Assembly: GCA_021296435.1 (NCBI GenBank)
Contig: JAGWAK010000073.1
Location: 8,047-13,269, forward strand
Source: Acidimicrobiia bacterium
Lineage (GTDB): Bacteria; Actinomycetota; Acidimicrobiia; Acidimicrobiales; CATQHL01
Reading direction: 5' to 3'
Length of the DNA: 5,223 nucleotides
Position numbers and translations under genes: made by a program
Part shown: piece by piece, positions 1 to 5,223 of the stretch
How positions within the stretch are numbered: position 1 is the stretch's first letter
Layout of the letters: the number at the start of each line of letters is the position of its first letter
The notes under the pieces: generated by a model
Databases searched by the model: none
What the model was told of the DNA's origin: nothing
What the model saw: the letters and a program-made list of their open reading frames with translations, nothing else

Positions 1-6
1 AGCGCC

Positions 7-1305
7 ATGTCACTGCAGGCGCCGCGGGGCACACGCGACATCCTGGCGCCGGACTCCGCGAGGCTGCGCGCCCTGGTGGACGCCTTCGCCACCGCTGCCA
101 ACCTGGGGGGTTACGGCCAGGTCGTGTCGCCGATGTTCGAGCAGATCGAAGTGTTCCAGCGTGTGGGCGAGGCCACCGACATCGTCTCCAAGGAGATGTA
201 CCAGTTCCGGGACCCCGGCGACCGGCACCTGGCGCTGCGCCCGGAGTTGACCGCCTCGCTGGCCCGGGCCTTCGTGCAGCACCGCCCGGCGCTGCCGTGG
301 AAGGCCTGGTACGAGGGTCCGCAGTTCCGCTACGAGAAGCCCCAGGCAGGCCGCTTCCGGCAGTTCAACCAGGTGGGCGCGGAGCTGCTCGGCAGTGATG
401 ATCCTCAAGCCGACGTGGATGTGATCGCGCTGGCGTGGCGCTTCTGTGAAGGCCTCGGCCTCCGGCAGCTGCGTCTCGTGGTGAATTCTCTGGGCGATCC
501 TGCCGACCGGGAGACCTACCTGGCGGCGCTGGCCGCCTACTTCGATGAGCGGGCGGGGGAGTTGTCGGCGCAGGGCCGCGAGACGCTGGGCCGCAACCCG
601 CTGCGCCTGCTGGACTCCAAGCGCCCCGCGGACCGGGCCGTCACCGCCGGCGCCCCGGCCATCGAGGACTACTGGAGTCCGGCGGCCGCCGAGCACTTCG
701 CGGCGGTGCTGGCCGGACTGAAGGCGCTGGGCATACCGTTCGAGCGCAACTCCCGGCTGGTGCGCGGGCTGGACTACTACCGGCGTACTGCCTTCGAGCT
801 GGCCTCCGATGCACTCGACGGCGCCCAGGACGCAGTCGGCGGGGGCGGTCGCTACGACGGTCTGGTGGCCGATCTGGGCGGTCCCGACACACCGGGCGTG
901 GGGTTCGCGCTCGGCGTGGATCGCCTGCTGCTGGCCTGCGACGCCGAGGACACCTTCCCGGCGCCTTCCGGAGCGGCGCAGGTGTTCGTGGTGGACGTGA
1001 CCGGCGGTCGGGAAGCCACGCTGCTGGCCGAGGAGTTGCGCCGGGCGGGCATCCGGACCGAGCGGGCTTTCGACGGCCGCTCCATGAAGGCGCAGATGAA
1101 GGCGGCGGACCGTTCCGGAGCAGGCTGGGCGCTGCTGATCGGTCCCGACGAGTTGGCCGACGGCGTGGTGTCGCTGCGCCGGATGCGCGGGCACGAGGCC
1201 GCAGAGGCACCGGAGTCGGCCCAGCGGCGGATCGCCCGTGCCGACGTCGCAGCCGAGTTGGCCCGGCGGCTGGCCGAGAGTGCCCCAGAGGGGAGCGAGC
1301 AGTGA
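7..1305 (+). CDS. hisS: Histidyl-tRNA synthetase (HisRS, class II)
   Basis: This cytoplasmic enzyme charges tRNA(His) with histidine using ATP. The 432-residue protein has the usual bacterial HisRS length. It starts with the family pattern APRGTRDILAPDS. Motif 1 lies near residues 38-53 (P42). The ATP/histidine segment LRPELTA is at 77-83. Motif 2, GPQFRYEKPQAGRFRQFNQ, is at 104-122 with R108 and E110. HisRS-specific box A, LVRGLDYY, is at 251-258 and supplies the catalytic Arg R253. Box B, GGGGRYDGL, is at 278-286. Motif 3, GVGFALGVDRLLL, is at 297-309 (R306). The C-terminal anticodon-binding domain (about 325-425) contains RSMKAQMKAADRSGA. N121 replaces the His of the E. coli RQFHQ motif; other residues are known at this position, so I do not read it as a defect. 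Only six bases precede the ATG, so its ribosome binding site and promoter lie outside the window. The stop overlaps the aspS start by four bases. All catalytic motifs are intact. Confidence 0.98.
   Translation: MSLQAPRGTRDILAPDSARLRALVDAFATAANLGGYGQVVSPMFEQIEVFQRVGEATDIVSKEMYQFRDPGDRHLALRPELTASLARAFVQHRPALPWKAWYEGPQFRYEKPQAGRFRQFNQVGAELLGSDDPQADVDVIALAWRFCEGLGLRQLRLVVNSLGDPADRETYLAALAAYFDERAGELSAQGRETLGRNPLRLLDSKRPADRAVTAGAPAIEDYWSPAAAEHFAAVLAGLKALGIPFERNSRLVRGLDYYRRTAFELASDALDGAQDAVGGGGRYDGLVADLGGPDTPGVGFALGVDRLLLACDAEDTFPAPSGAAQVFVVDVTGGREATLLAEELRRAGIRTERAFDGRSMKAQMKAADRSGAGWALLIGPDELADGVVSLRRMRGHEAAEAPESAQRRIARADVAAELARRLAESAPEGSEQ
1287..1295 (+). promoter_or_regulatory. Shine-Dalgarno of aspS inside the end of hisS
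   Basis: AGAGGGGAG lies six bases before the GTG at 1302 and is a good match to the anti-Shine-Dalgarno. It supports GTG as the aspS start. It lies within the last codons of hisS, and the hisS stop overlaps the aspS start as GTGA, which suggests translational coupling. Confidence 0.75.
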
Positions 1306-3053
1306 ACGAGGCGAGAGGCCTGCGAACCCACTACTGCGGCGAGCTCGGCGCGGCCGACGCCGGCAGTCCCGTCGTCGTCTGCGGCTGGGTGGATCGGCGC
1401 CGCACCCACGGCGAGCACCTGGCCTTCCTGGACGTGCGCGACCACACGGGCGTCGTGCAGTGCGTCGTGGACGAGCGCATCGACGCCCGCAACGAGTACG
1501 TCGTGCGCATCGCCGGGGTCGTGCGGGAGCGGCCCGAGGGCACCGCCAACCCGGCGCTGTCCACCGGCGAGGTGGAGATCGGCGACTGCACCACCGAGAT
1601 CCTCAAACGGGCCGAGCCGATGCCGATCCCGCTGCACGGCGACGTGGACGAGAACCTTCGCCTGCGCTACCGCTACCTGGACCTCCGCCGGGCGCGCATG
1701 CAGCGCAACCTGCGCATCCGGGCTCGGGTCAACGCCGCCATCCGCCAGGCCATGGACGCGCAGGGATTCGTGGAGATCGAGACCCCGATGCTGGTGGCCT
1801 CGACCCCTGAAGGGGCTCGGGACTTCGTGGTGCCCTCCCGCCTGCACCCGGGCAACTTCTATGCCCTTCCGCAGAGCCCGCAGCTCTTCAAGCAGCTCTG
1901 CATGGTGGGCGGCCTCGACCGCTACTACCAGATCGCCCGCTGCTTGCGCGACGAGGACCTGCGGGCCGACCGGCAGTTCGAGTTCATGCAGCTCGACGCC
2001 GAGGCCGCCTTCGTGGGCGCCGACGAGGTCCTCGACTTCATCACCACGGCCGTCAGCCACACGGTTGACGTGGTGACCGGCTCCCCCCTGGGCGAGGTGC
2101 CGATCATCACCTGGAACGACGCCATGGAGCGCTACGGCAGCGACAAGCCCGACACCCGCTTCGGCATGGAGTTGATCGACTGCACCGACCTGTTCGAGGG
2201 CACGCAGGCGCGGGTCTTCCAGGTTCCGTGCGTCAAGGGCATCACCGTCGCCGGCGGTGCGGACATGGGTCGCAACCGGATCGACGAACTGACCGCCACC
2301 TGCAAGCGCTGGGGTGCCAAGGGTCTGGCGTGGTTCAGGATCGGTGAGAGCGGCGAGGACGGTGTGCCGACCCTCGACGGAGCGCTCGGCAAGTTCATGT
2401 CGCCCGAGGAGCAGGCGGCTCTGCCGCAGCGGCTGGAAGCCGCCCCCGGCGACATGATCATGCTCATCGCCGATGAGCGACGAGTGGCGAATCGGGTGCT
2501 TGGCCTGCTGCGCCTGGAGTTGGGGCGCCCGCCGGTGAGTGAGGGCGGCCTGGCGCCGCTGTGGGTGGTGGACTTCCCGCTGTTCGAGGACATCGACGCC
2601 GACGGGAACCCGCAGGCAGCCCACCACCCGTTCACGATGCCGCATCCCGACGACCTGGACTACCTCGTGCGGGGTGGCGGCGAGTCACTCCTGCGGGTGC
2701 GGTCGCAGGCCTACGACCTGGTGATCAACGGGTGGGAGCTGGGCTCAGGGAGTGTTCGGATCCACGACGCCGCCATCCAGAAGCAGGTCTTCGCCGCCCT
2801 GGGCATCGACGAGGAAGAGGTTGAGCGTCGCTTCGGATTCCTGCTGGAGGCCTTCGGATACGGCGCCCCGCCGCATGCGGGCTTCGCCTTCGGCATCGAC
2901 CGGCTGGCCGCCCTGCTGGCCGGCGAGGAGAACATCCGTGAGGTCATCGCCTTCCCGAAGACGCAGTCGGGCGCCGACCCGCTGACCGGCGCTCCCGGTC
3001 CCGTCGAGCCTGCCCACCTGGCCGAACTGGGGCTTCGCCTGCGTCCCAGCTGA
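1302..3053 (+). CDS. aspS: Aspartyl-tRNA synthetase (bacterial type, probably non-discriminating)
   Basis: This cytoplasmic class II enzyme attaches aspartate to tRNA(Asp). The 583-residue length fits bacterial AspRS. The order is: N-terminal OB-fold anticodon domain (about 7-110, RTHYCGEL then GWVDRRRTHG); motif 1 ending at P162; TPEGARDF at 168-175; QSPQLFKQL at 191-199; motif 2 at 207-232 with RCLRDEDLRADRQ; RYGSDKPDTRFG at 277-288; a GAD insert at about 300-405; GSGSVRIH at 481-488; motif 3 at 511-534 with R534; and the family tail DPLTGAP. H36 and G80 match the residues linked to non-discriminating AspRS, which also charges tRNA(Asn). Several usually constant positions differ: RQFEFMQ for RQPEFTQ, PHAGFAFG for PHGGIAFG, and GSGS for GGGS. 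The GTG start is chosen because of the strong Shine-Dalgarno at 1287-1295 and the four-base overlap with hisS. Enzyme identity is secure; the specificity call is inference. Confidence 0.98.
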   Translation: MNEARGLRTHYCGELGAADAGSPVVVCGWVDRRRTHGEHLAFLDVRDHTGVVQCVVDERIDARNEYVVRIAGVVRERPEGTANPALSTGEVEIGDCTTEILKRAEPMPIPLHGDVDENLRLRYRYLDLRRARMQRNLRIRARVNAAIRQAMDAQGFVEIETPMLVASTPEGARDFVVPSRLHPGNFYALPQSPQLFKQLCMVGGLDRYYQIARCLRDEDLRADRQFEFMQLDAEAAFVGADEVLDFITTAVSHTVDVVTGSPLGEVPIITWNDAMERYGSDKPDTRFGMELIDCTDLFEGTQARVFQVPCVKGITVAGGADMGRNRIDELTATCKRWGAKGLAWFRIGESGEDGVPTLDGALGKFMSPEEQAALPQRLEAAPGDMIMLIADERRVANRVLGLLRLELGRPPVSEGGLAPLWVVDFPLFEDIDADGNPQAAHHPFTMPHPDDLDYLVRGGGESLLRVRSQAYDLVINGWELGSGSVRIHDAAIQKQVFAALGIDEEEVERRFGFLLEAFGYGAPPHAGFAFGIDRLAALLAGEENIREVIAFPKTQSGADPLTGAPGPVEPAHLAELGLRLRPS

Positions 3054-3078
3054 GTCCGGCATCCCGGTTGCGCGTCCC

Positions 3079-3083
3079 GAGGG
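3079..3083 (+). promoter_or_regulatory. Possible ribosome binding site for the upstream rarA start
   Basis: GAGGG sits nine bases before ATG 3093, in the 39-base gap after aspS. It supports the longer rarA form. No comparable motif precedes the alternative in-frame ATG at 3126. Confidence 0.45.
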
Positions 3084-3092
3084 CATGCCTGC

Positions 3093-4454
3093 ATGCCACC
3101 GGATTATTCAGCAGACTGCGGGGTGATGGCTGACAGCCTGTTCGCCGACCGGGCCCGCCGCGACCTGGTGCAGCGCCAACCCCTGGCGGCGCGGCTGCGC
3201 CCCCGGACTCTCGACGGGATCGTCGGACAGGATCATCTGCTGGGTCCGGGCGCCCCACTGCGCCTGCTGATCGAAGCAGATCGGGTGTCGTCGCTGGTGC
3301 TCTGGGGACCGGCCGGCACCGGCAAGACCACCATCGCCGAGGTCATCGCGGCGAGCACCGCCAAGGCGTTCGTAGCCCGCAGCGCCGTGTCCGCAACCGT
3401 GAAGGACGTGCGCGCCGAGTTGGCCGCGGCAGAGCAGCGACTCGGCGAGCAGGGCCAGGGCACCATCCTGTTCCTCGACGAGGTGCACCGCTTCAACAAG
3501 GCGCAGCAGGATGCCCTGCTGCCGGCGGTCGAGTCGGGCCTGATCGTGCTGGTGGGTGCCACCACGGAGAATCCATACTTCGAGGTGAACCCGCCGCTGC
3601 TTTCCCGCTCGGCGCTGTTCCGGCTGCATCGCCTGGACGATGACGCCCTGGGAGTGCTGCTGCAGCGCGGACTGGAGGAGACCGGCGCCAGCGCGGATCC
3701 GGATGCTCTGCAGCACCTCGCGGCGCGAGCCGGCGGCGACGGCCGGGCGACCCTTGGCGCCTTGGAGGTGGCGGTGGCTCTCGCCGGCCAGCGCGGCGAG
3801 CCGGCGGAGGTGCGGCTCGCCGATGCCGAGGCCGCGGTGGATGCCGCCGCCATGGGCTACGGCATCGACGACCACTACGACGTGGCCAGCGCCTTCATCA
3901 AGAGCATCCGCGGCTCGGATCCCGACGCCGGGCTCTACTGGCTGGCCCGGATGCTGGAGGCCGGCGAAGATCCTCGATTCGTGGCACGGCGCCTGGTGAT
4001 CCTGGCGTCGGAGGACGTGGGGATGGCCGACCCGCAGGGGGTTCTGGTGGCCGACGCCGCAGCCCGGGCGGTGGAGTACGTGGGACTGCCCGAGGCCGCC
4101 CTGAACCTGGCGCACGCGGTGGTGTACCTGGCCACCGCCCCCAAGTCCAACCGGGTGACCGTGGCACTGAGCCGCGCCCGGGCGGAGGTCCGCTCGCGCC
4201 GGGGCGAGGTCCCGCCGCACCTGCGGGACGCCCACTACGCCGGCGCGCAGGGTCTTGGCCACGGCGAGGGATACGAGTACCCCCACGACGACCCCCGCGG
4301 CTGGTGCCCCCAGCAGCACCGCCCCCACGAGGCTGCCGGCAGCGTCTACTACGAGCCCTCACCCCACGGCGTCGAGCAGCAGATCTACGACCGCTGGCTC
4401 CGCACCCGCCATCAGCCGCTGCCGGGCGAAGAGCCCGACGAACCCGTGTCATGA
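3093..4454 (+). CDS. rarA: Replication-associated recombination protein A (RarA/MgsA, AAA+ ATPase)
   Basis: RarA (MgsA; WRNIP1/Mgs1 in eukaryotes) is a DNA-dependent AAA+ ATPase acting at stalled or gapped replication forks. Numbered from ATG 3093 (453 residues), QPLAARLRPRTLDGIVGQDH (29-48) is the family N-terminal box. Walker A is GPAGTGKTT at 72-80, with Ala where Pro is usual. Walker B is ILFLDEVHRFNK at 125-136. Sensor 1 is GATTENP at 155-161, the Arg finger lies in LLSRS (169-173), and sensor 2 lies in GGDGRATLGALE (214-225). The C-terminal tetramerisation region has IKSIRGSDPDAGLYWLARML (269-288), APKSN (349-353), VPPHLRDA (373-380) and YYEP (419-422). The start is uncertain. ATG 3093 has a GAGGG motif nine bases upstream, but similarity to relatives, whose N-termini read roughly M-x-D-x-LF, begins at in-frame ATG 3126 (MADSLF). 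The true protein may therefore be 442 residues. The usual RYDK segment before HYD is replaced by GYGIDD (255-260). The gene follows aspS by 39 bases and is probably in the same transcript. Confidence 0.96.
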   Translation: MPPDYSADCGVMADSLFADRARRDLVQRQPLAARLRPRTLDGIVGQDHLLGPGAPLRLLIEADRVSSLVLWGPAGTGKTTIAEVIAASTAKAFVARSAVSATVKDVRAELAAAEQRLGEQGQGTILFLDEVHRFNKAQQDALLPAVESGLIVLVGATTENPYFEVNPPLLSRSALFRLHRLDDDALGVLLQRGLEETGASADPDALQHLAARAGGDGRATLGALEVAVALAGQRGEPAEVRLADAEAAVDAAAMGYGIDDHYDVASAFIKSIRGSDPDAGLYWLARMLEAGEDPRFVARRLVILASEDVGMADPQGVLVADAAARAVEYVGLPEAALNLAHAVVYLATAPKSNRVTVALSRARAEVRSRRGEVPPHLRDAHYAGAQGLGHGEGYEYPHDDPRGWCPQQHRPHEAAGSVYYEPSPHGVEQQIYDRWLRTRHQPLPGEEPDEPVS

Positions 4455-4474
4455 TCGTGGTGGCCGCAGGGTGA

Positions 4475-4495
4475 GGTGCGCGGGGGGTGCGCGGG
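4475..4495 (+). repeat. Two-copy 11-base tandem repeat
   Basis: GGTGCGCGGG occurs at 4475-4484 and again at 4486-4495, a period of 11 bases. It forms part of the hairpin described at 4478-4513. With only two copies in G+C-rich DNA its significance is low. Confidence 0.45.
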
Positions 4496-4513
4496 CGCCC
4501 GAGGACCCCGTGC
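4478..4513 (+). terminator. G+C-rich nested hairpin after rarA, terminator candidate
   Basis: GCGCGGGG (4478-4485) can pair with CCCCGTGC (4506-4513) through eight pairs including one G-U. Inside it, GGTGC (4486-4490) pairs with GCGCC (4495-4499) through five pairs with one G-U, around a GCGG loop. The structure begins 24 bases after the rarA stop, where the housekeeping block appears to end. No U-run follows, so a classical intrinsic terminator is not shown. High-GC actinobacteria often have hairpins without U-tracts at gene ends, but hairpins also arise by chance in such DNA. Confidence 0.35.
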
Positions 4514-4514
4514 A

Positions 4515-4619
4515 ATGATTGTGGTGGCTTCGGTGCTACAGAACACGAAAAGCAACCAAAGAGGGCGTGCTGTCAAGTTGCACCAGAGTCCCATCGGGCA
4601 TCGCAGGAGCACTTGTTGA
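4515..4619 (+). CDS. Possible 34-residue leader ORF, hypothetical
   Basis: An ATG at 4515 opens a 34-codon frame whose TGA (4617-4619) overlaps the TTG start of the next gene as TTGA. GAGGA at 4501-4505 lies nine bases upstream and could serve as a ribosome binding site. The peptide starts MIVVASVLQNT and is basic in its second half. I recognise no family. Evidence against it: third codon positions are only about 65% G/C (22 of 34), lower than the housekeeping genes here, and its first five codons lie in the duplicated rarA-tail segment. It could be a leader peptide coupling translation to the next gene, or an accidental frame in the upstream region. Confidence 0.25.
   Translation: MIVVASVLQNTKSNQRGRAVKLHQSPIGHRRSTC
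4605..4609 (+). promoter_or_regulatory. Shine-Dalgarno for the TTG-started gene
   Basis: AGGAG ends six bases before TTG 4616, an ideal spacing. Another TTG at 4613 is only three bases away, and the first in-frame ATG (4637) has no such motif. This site therefore fixes the start at TTG 4616. Confidence 0.75.
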
Positions 4620-5223
4620 GCATTCGCTCCTATCTGATGCGCTTCGGCTCCTACTACCGCCGGGTGTCTCGATACCCGATGCGGCCGCGCTTTTCGCGCC
4701 GCTCGGTGGCGCTACTTGCTGTCCTGGCAGCACTTCTCCTGGCAGCGGTGTTGTCCGACTTGCCCGGTAGGGAGGCCCCGGGGGATGCGGGCACGGCCGA
4801 GACGCCAGGGGCGCCGGTGCCCTCCGATGCGAACTCCACCCCGGCCGGAGCCACCGGAGAGAACGCCTCGACGCAACGGGTCTCCCCGGATGCTCAGGGC
4901 ACCACCACCTCGACCGAACCGGAGCGCCTTTGTGCACCGCGGATTCCCGAGGATCTTCGGCTCAGCGACACTGCTCCGGCGATGGCCGGTATCGAGTTGT
5001 CGCAGGCGATGTACGACTGCGCTCACGAGGTCGGTCTGGCGTTCGCCACCGATCCCGATGCGATCTCTGCCCTGGTCGCGCGCGGGATTCGAGGTCCGCT
5101 GCTCCTGGTCGGTTCCCTCTTCGACGTCCGTCTGGCGAATGAGATCAGGCGCCTCGCTCCGGAGCGGATCGTGGCCGCCGGGTTCGATCAGCGGGTCCTT
5201 CCGCGCACCCTCGCCGACTTCGC
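4616..5223 (+). CDS. Membrane-anchored surface protein with CWB2-like domain (3' end beyond window)
   Basis: This frame opens at TTG 4616 and stays open to the last base, giving 202 visible residues with no stop. Residues 1-29 carry nine Arg and no acidic residue. Residues 30-47 (SVALLAVLAALLLAAVLS) form one hydrophobic segment, so the chain is probably an N-in signal anchor or uncleaved signal. Residues 50-104 are a Pro/Ala/Thr/Ser/Gly-rich linker typical of an extracytoplasmic stalk. From about 120 the sequence resembles the cell-wall-binding repeat 2 family (CWB2, Pfam PF04122). FATDPDAISALVARGI (143-158) parallels the family's 'dfpDALaa', GPLLLVGS (160-167) its 'gPlLLt', and LAPERIVAAG (180-189) its 'l.p..V.ivGG'. 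Two Cys (106, 135) could form a disulfide. CWB2 repeats attach proteins to the wall, often beside an enzyme domain; any such domain here is out of view. More A/T-ending codons than its neighbours suggest a separate unit. The coding call is firm; the family call is from pattern similarity only. Confidence 0.8.
   Translation, partial: MSIRSYLMRFGSYYRRVSRYPMRPRFSRRSVALLAVLAALLLAAVLSDLPGREAPGDAGTAETPGAPVPSDANSTPAGATGENASTQRVSPDAQGTTTSTEPERLCAPRIPEDLRLSDTAPAMAGIELSQAMYDCAHEVGLAFATDPDAISALVARGIRGPLLLVGSLFDVRLANEIRRLAPERIVAAGFDQRVLPRTLADF

Larger units (their letters stand above)
4423..4528 (+). repeat. Imperfect direct repeat of the rarA 3' end (64-base offset)
   Basis: Positions 4434-4464, spanning the rarA stop, align with 4498-4528 at 26 of 31 positions without gaps. 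The shared core is ATGAT(C/T)GTGGTGGC. A CGGGCG block just upstream (4423-4428 and 4492-4497) extends the match if five bases (4429-4433) are treated as deleted from the second copy. It looks like an old local duplication that has partly decayed. Confidence 0.6.
4455..4615. other. Intergenic gap between rarA and the surface-protein gene
   Basis: This is the only sizeable gap in the window, 161 bases. Its first half is extremely G+C rich and holds the tandem repeat, the hairpin and the second copy of the rarA tail. Its second half (about 4514-4600) is visibly richer in A and T and is where a promoter for the next gene would be expected. I could not find a -35/-10 pair with acceptable spacing. 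The nearest thing is TGCAATGAT at 4511-4519, which resembles an extended -10 but lacks a -35. No tRNA or recognisable riboswitch is visible. Confidence 0.6.

Noticed and set aside
10..1194. 394-codon open frame on the - strand
   Set aside because: It is antisense to hisS over nearly its full length, with low-complexity composition and no motif.
852..2645. Long open frame (597 codons) on the - strand
   Set aside because: It lies antisense to hisS and aspS, whose protein motifs are unmistakable. Its translation is rich in Arg, His, Gly and Val with no recognisable domain, as expected for a frame mirrored from G+C-biased codons.
3085..3126. 13-codon frame whose TGA overlaps ATG 3126 as TGATG
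   Set aside because: The overlap is suggestive of coupling to rarA, but the only ribosome-binding motif (GAGGG, 3079-3083) is one base from this ATG, too close to work.
3108..4328. 406-codon open frame on the - strand
   Set aside because: It is fully antisense to rarA, shows no domain, and has the composition of a mirrored high-GC frame.
4492..4501. Perfect palindrome CGGGCGCCCG as an operator
   Set aside because: It is a short all-G/C palindrome without a spacer, expected by chance in this composition, and it is better explained as part of the hairpin.
4511..4519. Extended -10-like TGCAATGAT
   Set aside because: No plausible -35 lies 16-18 bases upstream, and the element is part of the duplicated rarA tail, so I do not call a promoter.
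4519..4770. 83-codon + strand frame beginning at TTG 4519
   Set aside because: It overlaps the better supported TTG 4616 gene in another frame, has no ribosome binding motif at its start, and shows no domain.
4536..4937. 133-codon - strand frame
   Set aside because: It is antisense to the surface-protein gene and its upstream gap. The translation is Arg/Pro/Ser-rich without structure, whereas the + strand has a proper ribosome binding site, membrane segment and linker.
4930..5142. 70-codon + strand frame
   Set aside because: It lies wholly inside the surface-protein gene in another frame and is Arg/Gly/Ser-rich with no motif.

Overview
The window is high-GC DNA with all genes on the + strand. 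It reads as a bacterial chromosome, most likely from Actinomycetota. The evidence is strong G/C bias at third codon positions, the hisS-aspS-rarA order (actinobacterial genomes usually carry these genes in this order, though often less tightly packed), and a downstream surface protein resembling the cell-wall-binding repeat 2 family, which is common in Gram-positive lineages. I cannot place it at genus level.

Layout: (1) hisS (histidyl-tRNA synthetase) fills positions 7-1305. (2) aspS (aspartyl-tRNA synthetase, bacterial type with GAD insert) starts at a GTG overlapping the hisS stop by 4 bases and runs to 3053. (3) After 39 bases comes rarA (MgsA/WRNIP1-type AAA+ ATPase), ending at 4454. (4) A 161-base gap follows. 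It holds a G+C-rich nested hairpin, a partly decayed copy of the rarA 3' end displaced by 64 bases, and a possible 34-codon leader ORF. (5) A gene opening at TTG 4616, behind a good Shine-Dalgarno, stays open past the window end. Its visible 202 residues have an Arg-rich cytoplasmic tail, one membrane segment, a Pro/Thr/Ala-rich linker and the beginning of a CWB2-like domain.

The first three genes form a tight housekeeping block: two class II aminoacyl-tRNA synthetases that are probably co-translated, and a replication-fork maintenance ATPase. AspRS carries the His and Gly signature associated with the non-discriminating enzyme, so it probably also makes Asp-tRNA(Asn) for GatCAB amidation. 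The fourth gene looks like a separate transcription unit with a cell-surface role and uses more A/T-ending codons.

I found no strong evidence for a new defence, mobile or RNA system. The points most worth a second look are the truncated surface-protein gene, the AspRS specificity signature and motif substitutions, and the duplicated rarA tail with its possible leader ORF.
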